From DASUHT01 sp038230835 (lineage in GTDB: Bacteria; Actinomycetota; Thermoleophilia; Gaiellales; JAICJC01): a DNA stretch of 64,000 bases. The position numbers and the translations under genes were made by a program. Shown one piece after another: positions 48,723-56,903 of this stretch; the stretch's first letter is position 1, and each line of letters begins with the position of its first letter. A model generated the notes under the pieces. It saw only the letters and a program-made list of their open reading frames with translations. It was not told the origin of the DNA and did not search any database. Location of the stretch: the NCBI GenBank assembly GCA_038230835.1, contig JBBRMM010000013.1:1-64000 (forward strand), read 5' to 3'.

Positions 48723-49865
48723 GTGCCGCCCGCGACCACGAATCCGACTCCCTCAACCGAACCGCCGCCGCCCGAATCCCCCGCCGAGGCGGTCGAGCAC
48801 GCACCCCGCGGGCGGCGTGTTCCGGTGTTCGCGGAGCAGGCCGTCGAGCCGCGCTCCCTACGCCGGTTCGTGATCGGGATTCTGGGCACCGCGGCGCTCG
48901 TCGTGCTGGCGGTGCTCGGCTTCAACATCCTCGTCGACCCATTCGGCGTCTTCGGCACCCATGTCTTCCCCACCGCCATCGAGAGCGACCGCTCGGCCAA
49001 GATCACCCTGCTCCTGAACCAGAAGACCAGCCCCGACATCCTGGTCCTGGGCAGCTCGCGCTCACGGCCCGCGCAGCCGTCGTACCTGAAGACGCTGACC
49101 GGGCACACCGGCTTCAACGCCGGCGTGACCAGCGGCGACGCGGTCGACGAGTGGGTGTTCGCCCACCTGCTGTTCGCCCGCTACCCGAACACGCCCCACC
49201 ACGCGCTGCTCTTCATCAACACCGGCGTGGGCGGTAACGACGTCAACCCGCAGATGGCGGCCGACCCGCGTGCCCGACCGTACCTGGCGCCAGGCCTTCC
49301 CGGCGGCGAGTGGTCGCTGCTGCACAAGCTCTCCGCCTATCTCTCGGTCGACGCGGCCAAGGACTCCTACAGGGTCATCCGCGCCTGCATGAGCAAGCAG
49401 GGCTGCAACATCAAATGGTTCCACCCGGACGGCTCGCTGATCCTCAGTCGGCTCCGCAGCTCGGGCACCCGCACGAACCGCATGCTCGACCTGCTGAAGC
49501 AGAAGATCGCCGACCTGAGCAGCCACGGCATCAACCGCAACATCCCCTCCGAGCACGACCAGCTGTACTTTGAGAAGCTGCTCGGCTACCTGAACGGGCA
49601 CGGCGTGACGCCCGTGATCGTCATGAACCCACTGCAGCCGCAGCTCTTCGCCGAGCTCCAGCGTCAGCACGATCCGCGCCGCGTGTGGGCGCTCAACTAC
49701 CTGCACCAACTGCACGCCAGATACCGGTTCGACTTCATCGACCTGACCGACATCCGCACCTTCGGCGGCTCGCCGCTGGAGTTCTCCGACCCCACCCACG
49801 TGTCCACCGCCAACATGCGCCTGATGCTGGCGTACATCGTCAAGCACGACAACGGCATCCTGTAG
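48723..49865 (+). CDS. AlgX/AlgJ-like SGNH-type membrane-anchored acetyltransferase component
   Basis: 380 residues. Pro-rich cytosolic N-terminus (1-45), one TM anchor (about 48-70, FVIGILGTAALVVLAVLGFN), then an extracytoplasmic domain beginning VDPFGVFG. SGNH-like signatures: LVLGSSRSRPAQ near 103 (block I) and DPTHVS near 365 (Asp-x-x-His). Such proteins hand acetyl groups to exported polysaccharides with an MBOAT partner, which is encoded 12 bp downstream. The ligand is unknown. Confidence 0.8.
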   Translation: MPPATTNPTPSTEPPPPESPAEAVEHAPRGRRVPVFAEQAVEPRSLRRFVIGILGTAALVVLAVLGFNILVDPFGVFGTHVFPTAIESDRSAKITLLLNQKTSPDILVLGSSRSRPAQPSYLKTLTGHTGFNAGVTSGDAVDEWVFAHLLFARYPNTPHHALLFINTGVGGNDVNPQMAADPRARPYLAPGLPGGEWSLLHKLSAYLSVDAAKDSYRVIRACMSKQGCNIKWFHPDGSLILSRLRSSGTRTNRMLDLLKQKIADLSSHGINRNIPSEHDQLYFEKLLGYLNGHGVTPVIVMNPLQPQLFAELQRQHDPRRVWALNYLHQLHARYRFDFIDLTDIRTFGGSPLEFSDPTHVSTANMRLMLAYIVKHDNGIL

Positions 49866-49877
49866 GGGCGACGGCCG

Positions 49878-51278
49878 ATGCTCTTCAACAGCTACGTCTT
49901 CATCTTCGCCTTCCTGCCGGTGGTGCTGGTCGGCTGGTGGGCGATCCGGCCGGCCACCGCGCGGCTGACCTTCCTGGCGCTGGCCTCGTACTTCTTCTAC
50001 GGCTGGTGGGACTGGCGCTTCGTGCCCATGCTGATCGCCTCCACCAGCATCGACTTCGTGGCCGGAAGGATGATCCTCTCGGCTCCCGACCAGCGGCGCC
50101 GCAAGATCGTGCTGGCCGCGGCCATGACCACCAACCTGGCCCTGCTCGGCTACTTCAAGTACGCCGGCTTCTTCCTCGACTCGCTGAACGGGATCGGCTC
50201 CTGGTTCGGGGCCGGCCACGCGGTGCCGGCCCTGCACGTGGTGCTGCCGATCGGGATCAGCTTCTACACCTTCAACTCGATGTCGTACACCATCGACATC
50301 TACCGGCGACGGGTCGAACCGGCCCGTAACTTCCTGCACTACGCGGCCTTCGTGGCCATGTTCCCGCACCTGATCGCCGGCCCAATCGTGCGCTACTCCG
50401 ACATCGACCAGCAGCTGCGCCGGCTGGCGCCGCGGATGAGCTCGAAGCTTGCGGCGTCGGGCCTGTTCTTCTTCTCCTGCGGGCTGGTCAAGAAGCTGGT
50501 GATTGCCGACTCGCTCTCCCCGCACGTGGGAAACCTGTTCGGCCTGCACTCCCAGCTCGGGCTTTTGACCGGCTGGGCGGCCGGCCTCGGGTACTCGCTG
50601 CAGCTCTACTTCGACTTCTCGGGCTACTCCGACATGGCGGTCGGCCTGGCCTTCCTGCTCGGCTTCCAGTTCCCGCAGAACTTCAACTCCCCCTACAAGT
50701 CGGTCAGCATCTCGGACTTCTGGCGGCGCTGGCACATGTCGCTCTCGTTCTGGTTGCGCGACTATCTGTTCATCCCCCTGGGCGGATCCCGCGGCAGCCG
50801 CTTTGCGACGCTACGCAACCTCACCATCACCATGTTCCTGGGCGGCCTCTGGCACGGGGCAGCGTGGACGTTCGTGGTCTGGGGGCTCGTGCACGGGGCC
50901 TACCTGGTGATCCACAACGTCGCCCGCCAGGCCGGACTGACACCGCGCAGCCCGGTGATCGGGCGGGTGATCACGTTCGTGTGCGTGGTGGCGGCCTTCG
51001 TGATCTTCCGGGCGCCGACACTGACGGTGGCCGGCGACGTGCTGGGAGCGATGGCGGGCCTGCACGGTATCGGCAGCATCGGCGCGCTCAAGGCACAGGC
51101 GGGAACGACCTTCCTGCTCTACGTCGCCGCACTTCTGGTGTTCGTGAACGTGATCCCGAACACCTGGGAGATCAAGCTCACACCGCGGCTCCGCTACGGC
51201 GCTGCGATCGGGTTTGCGGCCGGCTTTGCTCTGCTGCTGCTGGCGCAGCCGAGCCCGTTCATCTACTTCCAGTTCTGA
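49878..51278 (+). CDS. MBOAT-family O-acyltransferase (AlgI/DltB-like)
   Basis: 466 residues with about 10-12 membrane segments. The family core is clear: LYFDFSGYSDMAVGLAFLLGFQFPQNFNSPY, SISDFWRRWHMSLSFWLRDYLFIPLGGSR, and FLGGLWHGAAWTF with the invariant His326. It moves acetyl groups across the membrane for O-acetylation of a surface polysaccharide, working with the AlgX-like protein upstream (12-bp gap). The 129-bp gap after it holds only the next promoter. Confidence 0.95.
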   Translation: MLFNSYVFIFAFLPVVLVGWWAIRPATARLTFLALASYFFYGWWDWRFVPMLIASTSIDFVAGRMILSAPDQRRRKIVLAAAMTTNLALLGYFKYAGFFLDSLNGIGSWFGAGHAVPALHVVLPIGISFYTFNSMSYTIDIYRRRVEPARNFLHYAAFVAMFPHLIAGPIVRYSDIDQQLRRLAPRMSSKLAASGLFFFSCGLVKKLVIADSLSPHVGNLFGLHSQLGLLTGWAAGLGYSLQLYFDFSGYSDMAVGLAFLLGFQFPQNFNSPYKSVSISDFWRRWHMSLSFWLRDYLFIPLGGSRGSRFATLRNLTITMFLGGLWHGAAWTFVVWGLVHGAYLVIHNVARQAGLTPRSPVIGRVITFVCVVAAFVIFRAPTLTVAGDVLGAMAGLHGIGSIGALKAQAGTTFLLYVAALLVFVNVIPNTWEIKLTPRLRYGAAIGFAAGFALLLLAQPSPFIYFQF

Positions 51279-51407
51279 TCGCGACCTGCGCAGGAACCCG
51301 CGCATGTGTGTGGAACCTGTAAAACCTGCCGCCGTCTGTGAGCAGACCGTAAAGCCTGGGCAGGAGCGGATCACATCCCGCCGCCCGGTCGCTATCCTCG
51401 CCCAGCC

Positions 51408-52334
51408 GTGACCCGACTTCTTCTCCTCTGCACCGCCGTTCTCGCGCTCGCCGCGAGCAGTGTCGCACCCGTCGGCGCGACCACCCCGGCGCGCCACGTG
51501 CAGGCGCTGACCTTTCACGCGCCCAGCCGCTGCGGGAGCCGCGGGCGATCCCGCCCCGACATCCGGCATGTGATCGTGATCCTCTTCGAGAACCACAGCT
51601 ACAGCGAGGTGATCGGGCACGCCCGCTATCTGACCGCGCTCGCAAACGCCTGCGGGCTGGCCACCAACTACCACTCCGTCGGCAGTCCCAGCCTGCCCAA
51701 CTACCTGGCCATGACCAGCGGCTCGACCCACGGCCTGCACACCGACTGCACGCCCATGCAGTGCTCGCAGTCCAGCATGAACATCTTCACGCAGCTCGGC
51801 TCACGCGGGATCACCTGGCGGGCATTCGACGAGGCGATGCCGACCAACTGCGCGTTCGGCACCACCACCCTGTATGCCGCCCGGCACAACCCGGCGGTCT
51901 ACTACAAGCTGGCGCGCCCCGGTTGCCGCATCCATGACGTGCGGTTGGGCATCCCGTCAACCGGGCCGTTTCACAGCGCCCTGCACGGACGGCTGGGCGC
52001 CTACGTTTTCGTCACCCCGAACATCTGCAACGACATGCACGACTGCCCGGTGTCGGTCGGCGACGCCTGGCTCTCGACCTGGATCCCGGCGATCCGCTCG
52101 AGCCCCGTCTATCAGGCCGGGCATACCGCGATCGTGATCACCTTCGACGAGGGGGCGGGGGCGCACGTGCCGGCCGTCGTGGTCAGCCCGTACACCCGAG
52201 CGGGAACACGCTCGAGCCACGGTTTCAGCCACTACTCGCTGCTGCACATGTCCGAGTACGTGCTGGGCATCCGCACCTTCCTCGGCTCGGCCCGTACCGC
52301 GCTCGGCTTCGGCACCGCCTTCCGGCTCGGATAG
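51408..52334 (+). CDS. Secreted phosphoesterase (acid phosphatase/phospholipase C family)
   Basis: 308 residues. Signal peptide (MTRLLLLCTAVLALAASSVA, cleavage near VGA). Family motifs: IVILFENHSYSEV (metal-binding Asn/His region), SLPNYLAMTSGSTHG, VITFDEGAG and a terminal HYSLLHMSEYVLG, matching the AcpA/PLC phosphoesterase family. Several Cys pairs (ACGLA, DCTPMQC, NICNDMHDC) suggest disulfides. It releases phosphate from extracellular esters. GTG follows TATCCT by nine bases. Confidence 0.88.
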   Translation: MTRLLLLCTAVLALAASSVAPVGATTPARHVQALTFHAPSRCGSRGRSRPDIRHVIVILFENHSYSEVIGHARYLTALANACGLATNYHSVGSPSLPNYLAMTSGSTHGLHTDCTPMQCSQSSMNIFTQLGSRGITWRAFDEAMPTNCAFGTTTLYAARHNPAVYYKLARPGCRIHDVRLGIPSTGPFHSALHGRLGAYVFVTPNICNDMHDCPVSVGDAWLSTWIPAIRSSPVYQAGHTAIVITFDEGAGAHVPAVVVSPYTRAGTRSSHGFSHYSLLHMSEYVLGIRTFLGSARTALGFGTAFRLG

Positions 52335-52367
52335 CGCTCCTGGGCGGGGGGGGTATCCTCGGCCACC

Positions 52368-53681
52368 GTGCCCGAACCCCGAGACTTCCTGGACCCGGCC
52401 CCACCGAGCCCTCGACGCAGTGGCATCCGCCGGCTGCTCGGCGACGCGGCGATGGACATCGGGCCGCTGCGCCGGCACCGCGAATTTCGCCTGCTATGGA
52501 TCGGCCAGGGCGTGTCGTTCCTGGGCGGAATGGTCACCTTCGTCGCGATCCCGTTCCAGACCTACCAGCTCACCCACTCGTCACTGGTGGTCGGCCTGCT
52601 GGGCCTGGTCGAGCTCGCCCCGCTGCTCTTCGCGGCGCTGATCGGCGGCGCGTTGGCCGACGCGCTCGACCGCCGGCTGATGGTGCGCCTGACCGAGGGC
52701 GCGCTGGCGGTGTGCTCAGCGGTGCTGGTCGCGAACGCGCTGCTGCAGCACCCACAGGTGTGGGTGCTGTTCGTGATCGCCGCCGTGACCGCCGCCCTCG
52801 ACGGCTTCCAGCGCCCATCGCTGGATGCTCTCGTGCCACGTCTGGTCGAACGCCACGAGATCCCTGCCGCGGCGGCGCTGGGATCGTTTCGGTGGACGCT
52901 CGGGGGGATAGCCGGACCGGCGCTGGGCGGAGCCCTGATCGCGTCGTTCGGCCTACCCGCGACCTATGGCTTCGATGTGGTGACGTTCGCCGCGTCGCTC
53001 GCCGCTCTGGCCATGATGCGCGCCGTCCCGCCGCCGCCGGAGGCCGAGCCGCCCAGCCTGCGCCGGATCCGGGAGGGCTGGAGCTACGCCCGCAGTCGAC
53101 CGGAGCTGATCGGCACATATGTGGTGGACATCGTCGCCATGTTCTTCGGCATGCCCGAGGCGCTGTTCCCTGCGGTGGCGAGCCACCTCGGCGGAGCCGG
53201 TGTGCTCGGCCTCCTGTTCGCCGCCCCGGCGGCCGGGTCGCTGATCACCACCGCCACCAGCGGCTGGACCCGGCGGGTGCACCGCCACGGCGCGGGAGTG
53301 TGCATCTCGGCGGCGACATGGGGTGTCGGGATCATCGGATTCGGGCTCGCACCGAACCTGGGGCTGGCGCTTTTGGGACTCGCGGTGGCCGGCGGCGCCG
53401 ACATGGTCTCGGGCCTCTTCCGGGGCACGATCTGGGACCAGACGATCCCCGACCACCTGCGCGGGCGGCTGGCCGGAATCGAGCAGATCAGCTACTCCAC
53501 CGGGCCGCTGCTGGGAAACGTCGAGTCGGGTGTCGCCGCGTCGCTGGTGGGTGTGCGGGCGTCCGTGGTGTCCGGGGGCGCGCTGTGCGTGGTCGGCGTG
53601 GTCGCGATGGCGGCCGTGCTGCCCGCGTTCTGGCGTTACGACGCCCGTCAGTCGCAGGGGTCGTCCTCCGGATCGGTGTGA
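52368..53681 (+). CDS. MFS exporter, EntS-like
   Basis: 437 residues. A Pro/Arg-rich soluble N-terminus of about 30 residues precedes LRRHREFRLLWIGQGVSFLGGMVTFVAIPFQTYQLT, typical of enterobactin-exporter-like MFS proteins. GGALADALDRRLMV is motif A. About 12 helices. No siderophore genes are adjacent, so the exported molecule is unknown. GTG lies 8 bases after TATCCT. The last 34 bp overlap the convergent gene. Confidence 0.88.
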   Translation: MPEPRDFLDPAPPSPRRSGIRRLLGDAAMDIGPLRRHREFRLLWIGQGVSFLGGMVTFVAIPFQTYQLTHSSLVVGLLGLVELAPLLFAALIGGALADALDRRLMVRLTEGALAVCSAVLVANALLQHPQVWVLFVIAAVTAALDGFQRPSLDALVPRLVERHEIPAAAALGSFRWTLGGIAGPALGGALIASFGLPATYGFDVVTFAASLAALAMMRAVPPPPEAEPPSLRRIREGWSYARSRPELIGTYVVDIVAMFFGMPEALFPAVASHLGGAGVLGLLFAAPAAGSLITTATSGWTRRVHRHGAGVCISAATWGVGIIGFGLAPNLGLALLGLAVAGGADMVSGLFRGTIWDQTIPDHLRGRLAGIEQISYSTGPLLGNVESGVAASLVGVRASVVSGGALCVVGVVAMAAVLPAFWRYDARQSQGSSSGSV

Positions 53682-54916
53682 CGCCGCCAGCGGTCGGGCA
53701 GCAGCGGCTCGATCGACCGCCGGCCCGCCGGCGCGGCGATGATCGCGGCGCACAGCGCCGCCGCCAGCCCCAGCGCGAGCAGCACGTAGGCCAGCCGCTG
53801 GATGTGCAAGGTCTGGACGAGACCGATCGCGACCGCAAACGGCAGCACGGGGATGGTGGCCATGGCGACCAGGGCGTTCGTCCGCTCGGCGGCGGCGGTC
53901 TGGACCTGGCGGGAGTACTCGCCGAGCTCCTCGACGATCTGCCGGAACAGGCTCGGCAGCCCGTTACGCTCGGCGAAGATCTGCAACAGCCGGTTGCCGT
54001 AGTCCTGCGACGTCACCTGCTCCCACCACCACACGTTGCGGAAGCGGCGGAACTGGGCCTCCAGCCGGCGCAGGGCGTCGGGGTTCTCGACCGGGTCGCC
54101 AAGCATCGAGAGCGCGTCGGCGAAGGCCAACAGGAACTGGCGCTGGACGAGCCCGAGCAGGATCACGTCCAGATACAGGGTGCGCACGAAACGTTCGGCA
54201 CCGACGAACGGACGGTCGGAGTCACCGGCGTCGGCGCGCAGGCCGAGGAAGCCGACCCCGCCTCGCCGCACCAGAGCCGACCAGTCCATCGAAAGCTGTA
54301 TCGTGGACGCGCGGGCGGCGACGTGGTCGGCCTCGGTCGGCGCGTACCGATCCTCCTCCAAGCGCGAGGCGATCAGCCACAGCCACTGGTCGGTGGGCGT
54401 CCACAGCGAACGGTCGGCACGGGCCAGAACCCCGTCCAGCGGCCCCTCGTCGGGCGTCACGAAGGCCACGGTGGTGGCGAACATGGCCTGCGCGGCGTGA
54501 TGCCCGTAGCCGCTCAGAAGCGCGTCGCACCACTCGTCGACGGGGGAGTCCTCGAGCCGCTGCTGGGCGAGCGTCCAGAGGTCGGTCACGATGTCCGCGC
54601 CCTCGGCGGTGAGCGTGCCGTGCACCACCAGATAGGCATTCGGATGCCCGGTTCGGTAGACCAGCAGCTCGAGATGGGAGGGGACGAACCCGACGCCGCC
54701 GGGGATCGGAGGATCCTTCTCGGTGCACTCGCGGTGGTAGCGACCCTCGTAGAGAGCGCGCGCCACCCGCTGGTGGAAGTACGTCGCCCGTGACTCGCGG
54801 TCGGCGGGACGGCCGCCCACCCCGGTGATGTCGAGCGGCCCCGCAGACCAGCCCGGGCCGGGGTCTCCCCACACATGGGCCTCGAGCAGGAGCACGCATA
54901 CCTTGCGCTGGAACAC
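53648..54916 (-). CDS. Membrane protein of unknown function, CorA-like topology
   Basis: 422 residues: a long soluble alpha/beta then helical region (1-345), a helical stretch (LRRLEAQFRRFRNVWWWEQV), and two TM helices at the extreme C-terminus (ALVAMATIPVLPFAVAIGLV and LAYVLLALGLAAALCAAIIA). This cytosolic-domain-plus-two-TM plan recalls CorA/ZntB transporters, but the GMN loop is missing. GTG 54916, exactly seven bases after TAGGAT, is preferred to an ATG three codons earlier that overlaps the box. Function not assigned. Confidence 0.75.
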   Translation of the reverse strand: MFQRKVCVLLLEAHVWGDPGPGWSAGPLDITGVGGRPADRESRATYFHQRVARALYEGRYHRECTEKDPPIPGGVGFVPSHLELLVYRTGHPNAYLVVHGTLTAEGADIVTDLWTLAQQRLEDSPVDEWCDALLSGYGHHAAQAMFATTVAFVTPDEGPLDGVLARADRSLWTPTDQWLWLIASRLEEDRYAPTEADHVAARASTIQLSMDWSALVRRGGVGFLGLRADAGDSDRPFVGAERFVRTLYLDVILLGLVQRQFLLAFADALSMLGDPVENPDALRRLEAQFRRFRNVWWWEQVTSQDYGNRLLQIFAERNGLPSLFRQIVEELGEYSRQVQTAAAERTNALVAMATIPVLPFAVAIGLVQTLHIQRLAYVLLALGLAAALCAAIIAAPAGRRSIEPLLPDRWRRHTDPEDDPCD

Positions 54917-54950
54917 CCGCGGCATCCTATCTGTGTCAGAATCTCGGATT

Positions 54951-56903
54951 GTGAGCCACGAACAGTTGCTCGACGTCCTGCACCCCGGCCATCCCACGTT
55001 CTCGCCGGACGGTTCGCGGATCGCATTCGTCGTCGAGGAGGCGTTCACCCGGCCCGGTGAGGGCACGGCCCGCTCCCGCATCTGGATCGCCCAGGCCGAC
55101 GGCTCGGGCGCGTTCGAGGCGTCTCGCGGGCTGCGCGCCGACACCGCGCCGCGGTGGTCGCCGGACGGACGGACACTCGCGTTCCTCTCCGACCGCGAGC
55201 ACACAGGCCGGGCCACGGTGCACCTGCTGGACGACCGCACCGCGGAGGCGCGGCCGGTCGGCGATCTGCCCGGGTCGGTGGAGGACATGCGCTTCTCTCC
55301 CGACGGCGCGCGGTTGCTGGTGCTCGCCGCCGATCCGGGCTCCGACCGAGCCGGCGCCAACTCCGCCACCCGCATCGAGGCGGGCGACGACGACCCCCGG
55401 GTTACCCGACCGGCCGAGCATTGGCGGCGGCTCTACACGATCGGGCTGCGCGATGGCGAGACCCGGCGCATGGGCCCCGACGACCTCAACGTCTGGGAGT
55501 TCGACTGGCGCGGCGGCCCGGTGGCGGCGGTCGTGGGCGACGACCCGTCCGAGAGCGGGTGGTACACCGCGCGGCTCGTGCTGCTCGACCTCACGAGCGG
55601 AGCGGTGCCGACCCTCCACGAGCCGGGCATGCAGATCGCCTACCCGGCGCTCTCGCCAGACGGCGAACGGGTCGCCTTCGTCGAGGGATTCTGCTCCGAC
55701 CGCGGCATCCTCGGCGGCGAGGCGACGCTGGTTGCGACCTCCGGCGGCGAGCCCTCGGTGATCGCGCCCGAGCTGGACGTGACCTGCCTGGCCTGGCGCG
55801 ACACTCGCACCCTGTGGTTCGCCGGCGAGCGCGGCCTCCACCACATGTGCGGCACGCTCGGCGTGGACGGCAGCTCGGACGTGCTGTGGATCGGAGACGA
55901 GTCGATCGCGTCGGGCTGGCTACCGGGCGTGGCACCAGCCCCCGACGGCTCCCTGCTGGCCGCCGCCCGCAGCGCGTGGGACTCAGCGCCGGAGTTGTGC
56001 GTGCTCGATCCGGCTGCCGCCGGCGGCGGATGGACGGCGATCACCTCGTCAAACGCCGCGGCGCCCCGCATCGACGCCGTGTGCGCGCGCCGCGCGTGGA
56101 CCTCCGACGAGTTCGAGATCGAAGGGCTGCTGTGGCTGCCGGCCGCGGGTACCGGCCGCCCGTTGCCGCTGGTGGTATGGGTGCACGGCGGCCCCACCGC
56201 GTCGTACGCGTTCGCGCATCCCCACGCCACGACAGCCGCAATGCTCGAGGCCGGCTATGCGATCCTCGAGCCGAACCCCCGCGGCAGCTCGGGTCGCGGC
56301 CAGGCATTCGCCCGCGCAAACCTGGGCGACATGGGCGGCGGGGACCTGCGCGACATCCTGGCCGGGATCGACCAGTTGGTGGCGGACGGGGTCGTCGACG
56401 GCGACCGGGTGGGGATCGCCGGCGGCAGCTACGGAGGGTTCATGGCTGCCTGGGCGATCACACAGACCGACCGCTTCCGGGCGGCGATCGCGATCGCCGC
56501 GGTTACCAACTGGCTGTCGTTCCATCACACCACGAACATCGGGCGGTTCGACGAGCTGTTCCTCGACGCCGACCCCTACGACCCGGCCGGCGACTACCAC
56601 GCCCGCTCGCCGGTCGTCCACGCGCGCGGGGTGACCACGCCGACCCTGGTCATGCACGGTGAGCTCGACCTGTGCGTGCCGCTCTCCCAGGGCCAGGAGC
56701 TGTATCAAGCCCTGGCCGACGCGGGAGTCGAGACCGAACTCGTCGTCTACCCGCGCGAGGGCCACGGCTGGCGCGAGCGCGAGCACACACTGGACGGCAA
56801 CCGCCGCATGCTCGGCTGGCTCGACCGCCACCTGGCGGCCCGCGATCAGCCCTCGGGTACGGCGGATGCCGCCGGCTCGCGCGCGATGCCCGCCACCCGG
56901 TAG
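54951..56903 (+). CDS. S9-family peptidase (acylaminoacyl-peptidase-like)
   Basis: 650 residues. Beta-propeller with PTFSPDGSRIAF, APRWSPDGRTLAFLSD and MRFSPDGARLLVL blades (1-380), then the hydrolase domain with GGSYGGFMAAW (Ser493), HGELDLCVPLSQGQE (Asp) and REGHGWRERE (His). It lacks a signal peptide. GTG 54951 follows the weak box CAGAAT by 8 bases. The 3' end overlaps ftsH by 58 bp in convergent orientation, so both 3' ends are antisense to each other. Confidence 0.93.
   Translation: MSHEQLLDVLHPGHPTFSPDGSRIAFVVEEAFTRPGEGTARSRIWIAQADGSGAFEASRGLRADTAPRWSPDGRTLAFLSDREHTGRATVHLLDDRTAEARPVGDLPGSVEDMRFSPDGARLLVLAADPGSDRAGANSATRIEAGDDDPRVTRPAEHWRRLYTIGLRDGETRRMGPDDLNVWEFDWRGGPVAAVVGDDPSESGWYTARLVLLDLTSGAVPTLHEPGMQIAYPALSPDGERVAFVEGFCSDRGILGGEATLVATSGGEPSVIAPELDVTCLAWRDTRTLWFAGERGLHHMCGTLGVDGSSDVLWIGDESIASGWLPGVAPAPDGSLLAAARSAWDSAPELCVLDPAAAGGGWTAITSSNAAAPRIDAVCARRAWTSDEFEIEGLLWLPAAGTGRPLPLVVWVHGGPTASYAFAHPHATTAAMLEAGYAILEPNPRGSSGRGQAFARANLGDMGGGDLRDILAGIDQLVADGVVDGDRVGIAGGSYGGFMAAWAITQTDRFRAAIAIAAVTNWLSFHHTTNIGRFDELFLDADPYDPAGDYHARSPVVHARGVTTPTLVMHGELDLCVPLSQGQELYQALADAGVETELVVYPREGHGWREREHTLDGNRRMLGWLDRHLAARDQPSGTADAAGSRAMPATR

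Noticed and set aside
51304..51411. A 35-codon frame in the gap before the phosphoesterase
   Set aside because: No promoter, Shine-Dalgarno or coding-like composition, and it overlaps the next start.
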